Assembly: GCA_044432805.1 (NCBI GenBank)
Contig: JAWXUI010000007.1
Coordinates: 1 to 44,775 of the forward strand
Length of the DNA stretch: 44,775 nt
Reading direction: 5' to 3'
Origin: CAYJEO01 sp044432805
GTDB taxonomy: Bacteria > Bacillota_I > Bacilli_A > RF39 > UBA660
The notes beneath the pieces are model-generated. The model had not been told where the DNA came from and did not search any database. It was given only the letters and a program-made list of their open reading frames with translations. Of this stretch, positions 11,119 to 18,447 are shown piece by piece (position 1 is the first letter of the stretch; each line of letters starts with the position of its first letter). The translations under genes and the position numbers were made by a program.

Positions 11119-11820
11119 TTATTTGACTTCTGTAAGTTCTGTAAAATTTTTCAATAACAATTGTTCTGTTTCATCGACAATCATTGTGTCTAGGCTCATG
11201 TTTATTTTATAAAAATCTGTTGTTGCTATTATATAAGACTTTGTTTCAATAATTTCATATAGATCTTTTTCATAGTCATATATTTCTACACCCACATTAT
11301 ACATTACTTTAAGGTAAGAAAATGCCGAAAGAACTATCTCGCGATCATCAAAAGATATGATAGTATCTTCCAAAAGGAAATACAAATCACCACCATCATA
11401 AATAAAAGCTTTACTGTTTAATTGAATATTATCATCATCTCTAACACAATAATTGGTACCTTCTTCATTTTCAATGCTAGAAAAATGTGTTATTTTATAC
11501 ACTACTTTGCTCTTTGGATATACAATTGATAGATCTTCTGCAAATAAAGTTTTATATTCTATATCTTGATAATAAATTGGGGTCGAATCTAAATTAACAT
11601 ATAAATCTCCATCAAAAGACATACTCGTCTCATCTTTATCTCTGTTAAATTCTATCGTACCTGTGTATTCAAATTTTTCTCCTGAAAAATATTGGTAAAA
11701 TGAATAATCTTCATAAGAAATCGAATTTAAATCATTAAATTCATAAAAAACAAAAAGACAAACGGCAAGTGCTGTAATGATCAACAAAATTATTCCTATA
11801 ATAATTTTTCTTTTCAACAT
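11119..11820 (-). CDS. Membrane-anchored extracytoplasmic protein (stand-alone surface module)
   Basis: The 233-residue product has a basic start, one transmembrane helix (~residues 5-26) and a beta-rich outer domain; I recognise no named family. From about residue 140 it follows the pattern seen in the 449-aa and 1723-aa proteins of the same operon: a Tyr/Leu/Ile strand, an acidic turn, a Ser-x-Tyr-x-x-Val strand, then two more strands ending in a Leu-rich phrase. It stops where those proteins continue into an acidic linker and FN3 repeats, so it looks like the membrane-proximal module alone. A strong AGGAGG site precedes the ATG. It lies 19 bases after the 5-helix membrane protein. An accessory part of the ATPase complex on the outer face is inferred. 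Confidence 0.7.
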   Translation of the reverse strand: MLKRKIIIGIILLIITALAVCLFVFYEFNDLNSISYEDYSFYQYFSGEKFEYTGTIEFNRDKDETSMSFDGDLYVNLDSTPIYYQDIEYKTLFAEDLSIVYPKSKVVYKITHFSSIENEEGTNYCVRDDDNIQLNSKAFIYDGGDLYFLLEDTIISFDDREIVLSAFSYLKVMYNVGVEIYDYEKDLYEIIETKSYIIATTDFYKINMSLDTMIVDETEQLLLKNFTELTEVK

Positions 11821-11838
11821 AGTGTGTTCCTCCTAAAA

Positions 11839-12348
11839 TTAATAATTTACAACTTTTAAATTTCTACAATTTAACAAAGAAATAAAAATCGAGTGAAAAA
11901 TTACAAAAATAAGTAAAATATACGCAATCATTTCAATATACCAAAAACTTTTTATTTCTATAGAATATCTTATTAGTAAATTTGCCCCATATAAAGACAT
12001 AAACATCAAAGAATTATTTAACAAGTTAAAGAGAAACGATGCAATGTCTAGTTTAACTATTGAATAAAGTATACAGATAATTATGAAAGGATAACAGTAT
12101 TCAAATTGAAAATCCTTTATAAATAATACCGCTGATATTATAAATATTTGATAAAGAATAATACACGATAACAATAATGTTGGTTTTAATTTTAAATTCA
12201 TTAATAATCCATATATTTTTCTTTTTTTATCAATTTTGATTTTGTCCATGAAAATATTAAAAAAAAGCGAACTAAAAAACATTATTGCTGCAAAAGTAAT
12301 AAAAAAATTAATATATAAATTTAAATTATCTTGCATTATATTGTTCAT
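11839..12348 (-). CDS. Five-helix membrane protein in the ATPase cluster (possible stand-in for subunit a)
   Basis: This 169-residue protein has about five hydrophobic helices (~11-33, 55-77, 83-105, 110-127, 135-158) and a short basic loop at ~35-50. Its ATG shares one base with the epsilon stop (TAATG), and AAGGAG lies inside the end of epsilon, so translation is probably coupled. Canonical subunit a (220-270 residues, five or six helices) is normally first in an atp operon and is absent there. This is the only other polytopic protein of the cluster and is the natural candidate for a stator-side X0 part. The segment near residues 110-125 vaguely resembles the conserved a-subunit helix but has Ser where the essential Arg would fall; that match is too weak for a homology claim. 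Confidence 0.65.
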   Translation of the reverse strand: MNNIMQDNLNLYINFFITFAAIMFFSSLFFNIFMDKIKIDKKRKIYGLLMNLKLKPTLLLSCIILYQIFIISAVLFIKDFQFEYCYPFIIICILYSIVKLDIASFLFNLLNNSLMFMSLYGANLLIRYSIEIKSFWYIEMIAYILLIFVIFHSIFISLLNCRNLKVVNY

Positions 12349-12599
12349 TAATTCTCCTTCAATATCAAACTAAATTCATTATTTCTATTTAAATAATATC
12401 CTTCTAAATTTTCTAATTTTATAGTTTCTGATAAAGTTTCAATTGTAATTGTGCCATTTATTTCACCAATTATTGGCATGTAATTTTTAAATATTAAAAG
12501 ATTGTATTTATCGCTTTTGACTTTAATAAATTTAACGTCATCATATTGAATTAACCCTTTTTTTAAGTCAAAAACTTTTACGCTTAATTCTTTATTCAT
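12348..12599 (-). CDS. F1-like ATPase epsilon subunit, beta-sandwich domain only
   Basis: The 83-residue product fits the N-terminal beta-sandwich of F1 epsilon: a start resembling 'V-F', an I-x-x-x-P-I-I-G-E-I-N-G phrase (family H-x-P-hydrophobic-x-x-x-L-x-x-G) and a final Gly-Tyr-Tyr-x-x-x-x-x-Asn strand. Epsilon is usually 130-140 residues; the C-terminal helical hairpin, which in many bacteria restrains ATP hydrolysis, is missing. The gene overlaps the beta gene by eight bases and the next gene by one. In F1 it sits on the central stalk with gamma and contacts the c-ring. Absence of the helices suits an enzyme meant to hydrolyse ATP (inferred). Confidence 0.8.
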   Translation of the reverse strand: MNKELSVKVFDLKKGLIQYDDVKFIKVKSDKYNLLIFKNYMPIIGEINGTITIETLSETIKLENLEGYYLNRNNEFSLILKEN

Positions 12600-13956
12600 C
12601 TACTTTACCTATATACAAAAATTTGCTTTCATCAATGTGATCATACGTACCATTTAAAATGTTTTCTACATCATAGATTACATCATTTATGTCAACTAAA
12701 ACACCTTTTGTTCCAGTAAAGTCTTCTGCAACGAACATTGGTTGAGAAAAATAGTTTCTTACTTTTCTAGAACGATAGAATATATTCTTATCATCCTCAG
12801 ATAGTTCATCAATTCCAAGTATTGCGATTATTTCTTCTAGTTCTTCATATCTAGTTAAGCATTTTAATGTATTCTCTACCAAGTTAAAATGTTTTTCACC
12901 TATTTTTTCTGGATTAATCAAGATACTATGTGTATTAAAAACATTAATTGCAGGATATAATCCTTTTTCTGCTACTGAACGATCTAAAACTATTTGGCCA
13001 TCTAAATGAGAAGAGATTGTTTGTACAGCTTCATCTGTTAGATCATCTGCAGGTATATAAATAGCTTGAAATGAAGTTATTGATCCATCAGCTGTTGAGT
13101 TAATTCTTTCTTGTACTCCTGCCATATCAGAAATCATACTAGTAGGATATCCATTTTCGATTGGTATATTCCCTAATTCCATAGATATCTCCGATTTTGC
13201 TTGTATAAATCTATAAATATTATCTACAAATAATAATACATCTTGATGTTTTTCATCTCTCAAATATTCGGCTAAAGTTAATCCTGAATATACAACCTTA
13301 GACCTGGCAATGGAGTTTTCCCCCATTTGCCCAAATACAATACTCATTTTATCTAAAAGATTAGATTTTTGCATATCAGAATATAATTCTTGACCTTCTC
13401 TACTTCTTTCACCTACTCCAACGAAAACAGCGTTTGATGAGAACTTTTTATATATATTATTAATCAGTTCTTTAATTAAAACTGTTTTTCCTACACCGGC
13501 TCCTCCAAGTAGACCCATCTTAAATCCTTTTTGAAGTGGACAAAAGAAATCGATAATTTTTATTCCTGTCCATAAAATATCTCCATCAATTGTTATTTCA
13601 TTAAATTTAAGATTTTTTTCATATATATTTTTTCTATTTTCTACACTTATCTTATCATCAGTTAGTAAATTACCATATGCATCAAATACTTTTCCTAATA
13701 TTTCATCATTATATTGTATGGAAAGACCAGGACTATAAAATTTAACATCTAAGCCCTTTTTCAAACCGACAACAGTTCCTAGAGGAATACAAGTACAATA
13801 ATTGGAATTAAGCGAAGCAATTTCGAATAAATAACAATTACCGTTTACTTCTGTTGATAACAAATTATTTATTGTTAGTTCTTGAGTATAAATTAACATT
13901 TCAACTCTTAAATCCGAAACGGTTATTATTTTTCCTACTATATCTTCTACCACCAT
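12592..13956 (-). CDS. F1-like ATPase beta subunit (catalytic)
   Basis: This is the nucleotide-hydrolysing subunit of an F1-type hexamer, 454 residues against ~470 usually. Visible in order: the N-terminal beta-barrel (1-~85), Walker A GGAGVGKT (151-158), the catalytic-Glu motif GERSREG (182-188, E183), Walker B LLFVDN (241-246, D245), PADDLTD (302-308), the adenine-site Tyr in KGLYPA (331-336) and a DELSEDD lever (383-389), close to DELSEED. The catalytic residues look intact, so ATP turnover is expected. Departures from ordinary beta chains include loss of the P-A-T-T-F stretch after PADDLTD and an altered segment after YPA. AGGAGG lies within the end of the gamma gene just before the ATG. 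Pairing with a separate alpha chain rules out FliI-type homohexamers. Confidence 0.93.
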   Translation of the reverse strand: MVVEDIVGKIITVSDLRVEMLIYTQELTINNLLSTEVNGNCYLFEIASLNSNYCTCIPLGTVVGLKKGLDVKFYSPGLSIQYNDEILGKVFDAYGNLLTDDKISVENRKNIYEKNLKFNEITIDGDILWTGIKIIDFFCPLQKGFKMGLLGGAGVGKTVLIKELINNIYKKFSSNAVFVGVGERSREGQELYSDMQKSNLLDKMSIVFGQMGENSIARSKVVYSGLTLAEYLRDEKHQDVLLFVDNIYRFIQAKSEISMELGNIPIENGYPTSMISDMAGVQERINSTADGSITSFQAIYIPADDLTDEAVQTISSHLDGQIVLDRSVAEKGLYPAINVFNTHSILINPEKIGEKHFNLVENTLKCLTRYEELEEIIAILGIDELSEDDKNIFYRSRKVRNYFSQPMFVAEDFTGTKGVLVDINDVIYDVENILNGTYDHIDESKFLYIGKVDE

Positions 13957-13958
13957 AA

Positions 13959-14744
13959 TTATTCCTCCTTTTTATTGATACTTCTAAAATTTCCGACAAG
14001 TTTTTTAAATTCTATTTCTTTTTTTATTTTTCTATCAAATTGTTTTTTTTCTTTTTCGATTTCATCTATCTTATCAAGCGCTTCTGTTGTTATTTGTTGC
14101 CTAACAACATTCTCTGCAGCATAAGAATTTAATTCTGCTATTCTTATTTCATAACTTATATAAAGCCCAATTAATTCTTGTAATATTTTATCAATATCAC
14201 CTTCAATGGTAAAATCCTCTAATGAATTTATCTCCTCGTCTGCCGTAAAGTCCGTCGGGTATATTTTTTTTACAAGAACATCAACTTTATTAACATTATA
14301 GTAGTGATTATAAATTATATTTATTTCACTATGAGAAAAATTGTTCATGCTATCTAAGATAATCTCTTCGATTTGTTTATAATTTACTAAATACTTTTCT
14401 TTTTCTAAAAACAATTTTATTTTTTTATTCTTTTCGATCAATATTTTTTTCCCAATTAATATCTTATCACTATCTTTATCATTGTTTATTAATTTATTTA
14501 TTTTGTTATTACTATTAGAACAAAATCCATAATCACTTGCAATATAAATATTTAATTTGGGTTTGTTAGATTTTGGTAATTGTATTTTTTTATCTAAGAT
14601 CAAATTTTTGTTATTTATAATCATACAAATTAAGTTTGTTAACTCTTTTTCATATTCCATTACTATTTCTGCTTTTTTCTTTGATTTATCGAGTCTCAAA
14701 AGTGAATGAAAATTCATAACTTTTACCACATTTTTTACACTCAC
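13959..14744 (-). CDS. F1-like ATPase gamma subunit (central shaft)
   Basis: The 261-residue product has the gamma layout: a helical N-terminal part, a Rossmann-like middle with SDYGFC (70-75, family SDRGLCG), and a long C-terminal helix whose phrase around SYAAENVVRQQ (~207-217) corresponds to the S-E-x-x-A-R-x-x-A-M region of gamma. The N-terminal helix is short and poorly conserved compared with the ~285-residue norm, and there is a charged tail after the usual end. The start is GTG, overlapping the alpha TGA (GTGA), with AGGTGA six bases before it. In an F1 motor it rotates within alpha3beta3 and links to epsilon and the ring. Confidence 0.88.
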   Translation of the reverse strand: MSVKNVVKVMNFHSLLRLDKSKKKAEIVMEYEKELTNLICMIINNKNLILDKKIQLPKSNKPKLNIYIASDYGFCSNSNNKINKLINNDKDSDKILIGKKILIEKNKKIKLFLEKEKYLVNYKQIEEIILDSMNNFSHSEINIIYNHYYNVNKVDVLVKKIYPTDFTADEEINSLEDFTIEGDIDKILQELIGLYISYEIRIAELNSYAAENVVRQQITTEALDKIDEIEKEKKQFDRKIKKEIEFKKLVGNFRSINKKEE

Positions 14745-16063
14745 TTTTCTTCACCTGTTAAAAAAGAAAATTTTTCGATTATTTCTTCTTTAGTTAATGG
14801 AGAAAATTTATTTTGTTGTAATGACTGATTAATCATCCTACCATCCAATATTTTTTTCTTTAAATCGTCGCTCATTTCGTCAAAATTCGCCAATTCATAT
14901 ACCGATTTTGTTTCTAGATAACTTAATAGTTCTCTTCTAACTTTTGCACCAACTACTTTTATGTCATCATCCTGAACTGCTCCTCCAAGTCTCGACACCG
15001 ACAAACCATAGTCAATCGCTGGTTTTTCACCTTTTAAAAAGTTATTTGCAGATAATACTATTTGTCCATCTGTAATCGATATTATGTTAGTTGTTATATA
15101 GTCTGTTATATCTCCAGCTTTTGTTTCAGTTACTGGCAATATAGTTATTGACCCTCCATTTTTATGTTGGCATCCTTTTTCAAGTAGTCTTGAGTGAGTA
15201 TAAAATATATCCGATGGGTAAGCTTCTCTCCCTGGAAATTTCCCTATTAATAAAGCAATCTCGCGATAAGCATTTGCATGTCTTTTCAAGTCATCAATAC
15301 AGACTAATACATCTAACCCAAGCTTTAAATACTCTTCTGCCATGGATAAACCTGCATATGGGGTTAAAGATAATACTGGAGTTTTTTCGTCATTACAAGC
15401 AGCAAGAATTATAGTATACTCCATTGCGCCTCTTTTATATAAATCATCATAAATCTGTTTTAATTCTTTTTTGTTTTTACCTATTGCTATATAAAAACAA
15501 ACAACTTTTTTTTTTGTTTGGTTAGCAATTGTATCCAATAAAATTTGTGTTTTACCAATCTTTTTATCTCCAATTATTAATTGCCTTTGACCTTTTCCTA
15601 TAGGATATATTAAATCAATTCCAGATAATCCAGTATATAATGGCCTTTCAACCGCTATTCTATCCATTATTGGAATCGTGGGGTTTTCTATATTTATTTC
15701 ACGCGTTTTAACAAACTTTTTACCAGTCAAGAGGTCTGTTCCAAATATGTCGATAATTCGTCCTATTCCCTGTTCAATAAAATAAGTTTTATAAGTTTCA
15801 CCCTGTGATTTTACAATATCTCCAATAACTAATGGCTTTGTTTGCTTTACAAGCGAAACGATTATAGAATTTTTAGATATATTACTAACATAACCTATGG
15901 CTTTATTATCTATCTCTACTTTCTCAAAAAACGAAACGCCTTCTAATCCACTTACTTCTATAATGTAGTCCTGGATTTTTATAATTTTCCCAAATTCATA
16001 AACGTTGTTATTATCTTTGATTGATGAAATTTTAGTAAGTAATTCTTCCTTTATTTCATTCAT
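14741..16063 (-). CDS. F1-like ATPase alpha subunit (regulatory, nucleotide-binding)
   Basis: At 440 residues this is shorter than the usual ~500. Recognisable parts are the P-loop GDKKIGKT (165-172; family GDRQTGKT), the Walker B region CIDDL (255-259), the alpha signature AYREIALLIGKFPGREAYPS (265-284), TETKAGDITDYITTN (312-326), ITDGQIVL (330-337) and the arginine finger in SVSRLGG (355-361, R358) that reaches into the beta site. It therefore keeps what beta needs for hydrolysis. The shortening lies in the C-terminal helical domain. The gene starts one base inside the b-delta stop (TAATG), after a G-rich AGGGGGGA site, and ends with TGA overlapping the gamma GTG. Confidence 0.93.
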   Translation of the reverse strand: MNEIKEELLTKISSIKDNNNVYEFGKIIKIQDYIIEVSGLEGVSFFEKVEIDNKAIGYVSNISKNSIIVSLVKQTKPLVIGDIVKSQGETYKTYFIEQGIGRIIDIFGTDLLTGKKFVKTREINIENPTIPIMDRIAVERPLYTGLSGIDLIYPIGKGQRQLIIGDKKIGKTQILLDTIANQTKKKVVCFYIAIGKNKKELKQIYDDLYKRGAMEYTIILAACNDEKTPVLSLTPYAGLSMAEEYLKLGLDVLVCIDDLKRHANAYREIALLIGKFPGREAYPSDIFYTHSRLLEKGCQHKNGGSITILPVTETKAGDITDYITTNIISITDGQIVLSANNFLKGEKPAIDYGLSVSRLGGAVQDDDIKVVGAKVRRELLSYLETKSVYELANFDEMSDDLKKKILDGRMINQSLQQNKFSPLTKEEIIEKFSFLTGEEK

Positions 16064-16827
16064 TATAAATCCCCCCTCACACTATAGTCATATGTTTTAT
16101 TCTTGTAATTAATAATTATCCCACTAAAAATATTAGTATTATGTATTAACTTTACATTTTTATGTATCTTCGTATAATCTTTAGTTAAATCGCTCGTTTC
16201 AATGTAAATAAACGGATCTGATTTAAGTTTTTGATTAGTTATGTACTTTTTAAAATTACCTATAGAAATTTTTTCTTGTTGCAAATAATTATCAAATATT
16301 TCATAAAATTCCACATCAAGATTAGATTTTAGAAAATCTATTTTTTCTTTTTCGTTCATAGTAGACAATGTTTCTAAATCATATAAAGTTTCACCATCTA
16401 ATATTTCATCTATATAATTTAATAATTCATATTTTTTTTCTAATATAATATCGTAATGTTTATTTATTATTTCTGTAATAACTTTAATTTCGTTAAATTC
16501 AAAATTTTCTCTAACAAACTTCATATTTTCATAAAAATTTTTTTCTTCGAAATCCGGTGTTTCAACATTTGAATATTTTAAATTTTTACTACTATCATTT
16601 GATATTTTTGTATTACCTTTATTCTTATCTTCTAATTCTTTTAATTCTTTATTTAATCTTTCTATTTTTTCTTCTTTTTCAGTTATGACTGAATCAAATA
16701 CTTGTAATTCATTTAAATAAAACATTTTTGCATCTTGATTTATTCTCTTACTTGCATCCTTTATTAAAAATAAAGTTATTATTATCATTATTACTAAAAT
16801 AATTGTTACAAACAAAACATTAATCAT
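16063..16827 (-). CDS. b-delta fusion: peripheral stalk subunit of the F1-like ATPase
   Basis: The 254-residue protein starts with a transmembrane helix (~2-22), followed by a charged coiled coil (~30-75, Lys/Glu rich) as in subunit b. Its final ~30 residues carry a delta-type ending: N-I-F-S-G-I-I-I-N-Y, then Y-D-Y-S-V-R-G-D-L, matching the delta pattern (G-G-hydrophobic...D-x-S-V-R-x-x-L). It occupies the place of b and delta between c and alpha, where an ordinary operon has two genes, and no separate delta exists. I read it as one polypeptide combining both, as independently known from mycobacterial b-delta proteins. The ATG abuts the c stop codon. It would hold alpha3beta3 against the membrane partner. 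Confidence 0.8.
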   Translation of the reverse strand: MINVLFVTIILVIMIIITLFLIKDASKRINQDAKMFYLNELQVFDSVITEKEEKIERLNKELKELEDKNKGNTKISNDSSKNLKYSNVETPDFEEKNFYENMKFVRENFEFNEIKVITEIINKHYDIILEKKYELLNYIDEILDGETLYDLETLSTMNEKEKIDFLKSNLDVEFYEIFDNYLQQEKISIGNFKKYITNQKLKSDPFIYIETSDLTKDYTKIHKNVKLIHNTNIFSGIIINYKNKTYDYSVRGDL

Positions 16828-17073
16828 TTAAACTACCAACGGATTAAAAAATAGTAATAAGAATATAAATCCAAACAATAACAATAAGAAAATCGCATTG
16901 ATTGTTAAAATTGTCATTATAGATTTAATAACTTCACTTTTGGTTTCTGGGTTTCTCCCTATTGCTTCTGCAACTTTTGAACCCAAAATTCCCATACCAA
17001 TGCCAAGTCCTAAAAACGCCAATCCTAAAATTAAACCAATAGATGATAATGTTGCTGCATATACTTCTTCCAT
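16828..17073 (-). CDS. F0-like c subunit (ring proteolipid) without the ion-binding carboxylate
   Basis: The 81-residue hairpin has two helices. Helix 1 has the ring-packing glycines G22-L-G-I-G-M-G28, the loop has the conserved R40-N-P-E43, and the C-terminus ends in N-P like sodium-type c subunits. Gapless alignment on R-x-P-E and N-P puts the essential Glu/Asp at residue 60, which is Ala; residue 59 is Asn, and helix 2 (~47-75) has no acidic residue. Helix 1 has none either, and Met27 stands where sodium-type rings have Gln. Such a ring should not carry protons or sodium in the usual way. A GGAGA ribosome site precedes the ATG. The gene follows the 449-aa surface protein by 13 bases. Confidence 0.88.
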   Translation of the reverse strand: MEEVYAATLSSIGLILGLAFLGLGIGMGILGSKVAEAIGRNPETKSEVIKSIMTILTINAIFLLLLFGFIFLLLFFNPLVV

Positions 17074-17086
17074 ATTATCTCCTTTT

Positions 17087-18436
17087 TTAGTAATTCATAA
17101 ATTTTCTATATAAATTTAAATTTATTGAATTATTATTATAAATTTCATTTTCTAATTTTAATATATATTCTAATCCAGTTTCATATGAAATTTTACTACT
17201 CCAACCATTATTGCTTGTAGCAGAATCAATATCAATTGAAACTTTTTCATATTCTACGCCATCTATGTATAGAACTAAATCTCCACTTTCTATGGCAAAA
17301 CCTTCATTACAATCAAAATCAAAATATATATAATTATTTGTAACTTTTGTAATTTCAAAATTTATGTTTGCATCGAGTGTTCTCACGGTCAAAACATCTT
17401 CTGTATAAAAATATTCTTCGCCTTCAATTACTTCTCCATATCCAAAAGATATAGTATATTCTGAATTCCACAAGAGATCTCGTATTGTATATACTGTCTG
17501 TTCCTTACTAAGTTGATATCGAACTGTTGTATCATAACCTTCAATATTTCCAGTTATATCTAAATATACCATGCTATATTTACCTTCAGGATCAACAACT
17601 GAATAATTAACTTGTATAGAAGTACTACCTTCTACAATACTTGTCAATGAGGCATATTTTGCTAAAGTAATACTCGGTGATTCGCTAGAATCGCTAGTTG
17701 TATCACTAGAAGTAGAACCAGTTGTTCCAGAATAATAATTATCCGAAGAAGAAGAGTCAGTTGAATCTTCTTCTTCTTCAACCTCCACATATAAATTTGT
17801 ACTACCATTAATTTTTTGTAAATCAATTGTGTTATTGTCAAAAACTATTGTTTCTGTTGCAACATTAAATATTAAATCACCAGTATTAATTGTAATTGGC
17901 TCTACTACTTTGAAGCTAACCTCATGATTTATCAATAATGCATTTCCATTTTTATCGATTACTACTAACAAATAATCACTCGTTTGAAAATTAGTAACAC
18001 TAGAAGTTATTGAATCTGCCGCAATTAAATAAACGCGGTCACTTAATTTGTAAAAAGTAGTTTCACTTGTGTCTTTTATCTCTGTTTCATCACTGATTAT
18101 GGACACCGATCCATCGCTATATACTTTGTAAGCGTCTCCATAAATATTTAGTGTTCCATTATTATTATTATACACTATCGGATTGCTTCCTAGCAATATA
18201 GATTCGTAACTATTTGAAAAATAATAATTATTATCCCATTTACTTTTGATAATTCCATCTGTTTCTGCATAATAAACTTCATAATCACTAGTAAATGTAA
18301 TACTTCCAGATAATAATTCATATTCTGATTTATCCATATTTACATAAAGATAAACAAAATAACCAATGAGAGAAACAATGAATAATATTACAAGGGAGAA
18401 TATTATAAAAGATATAGTATTTTTTTTCTTTTCCAT
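17087..18436 (-). CDS. Membrane-anchored FN3-type surface protein (449 aa)
   Basis: Residues ~7-32 form an N-terminal transmembrane helix. A beta-rich module (~40-215, with Y-S-D-G-S-V-S near 106) is followed by an acidic, Ser/Thr/Gly-rich linker (~218-255) containing Y-Y-S-G-T-T-G-S-T-S-S, then two FN3-like domains (~257-354 and 355-432; the first has the S-E-Y-T-I-S-F strand). The next gene upstream carries nearly the same linker and the same Y-S-D-G-S motif, so the two are probably paralogues. There is no C-terminal anchor. I start it at the ATG at 18436 behind AGGGTGA; a GTG nine bases upstream overlaps that site. It directly precedes the c subunit, suggesting a structural partner of the ATPase. 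Exact function unknown. Confidence 0.8.
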   Translation of the reverse strand: MEKKKNTISFIIFSLVILFIVSLIGYFVYLYVNMDKSEYELLSGSITFTSDYEVYYAETDGIIKSKWDNNYYFSNSYESILLGSNPIVYNNNNGTLNIYGDAYKVYSDGSVSIISDETEIKDTSETTFYKLSDRVYLIAADSITSSVTNFQTSDYLLVVIDKNGNALLINHEVSFKVVEPITINTGDLIFNVATETIVFDNNTIDLQKINGSTNLYVEVEEEEDSTDSSSSDNYYSGTTGSTSSDTTSDSSESPSITLAKYASLTSIVEGSTSIQVNYSVVDPEGKYSMVYLDITGNIEGYDTTVRYQLSKEQTVYTIRDLLWNSEYTISFGYGEVIEGEEYFYTEDVLTVRTLDANINFEITKVTNNYIYFDFDCNEGFAIESGDLVLYIDGVEYEKVSIDIDSATSNNGWSSKISYETGLEYILKLENEIYNNNSINLNLYRKFMNY

Positions 18437-18447
18437 AAATATCACCC

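Noticed and set aside
12592..16063. Flagellar or type III secretion ATPase (FliI/FliH-like) or V/A-type ATPase
   Set aside because: Two distinct chains with alpha- and beta-specific motifs, a GTG-started gamma, an epsilon sandwich and a c hairpin fit the F-type plan; no flagellar or secretion gene is nearby.
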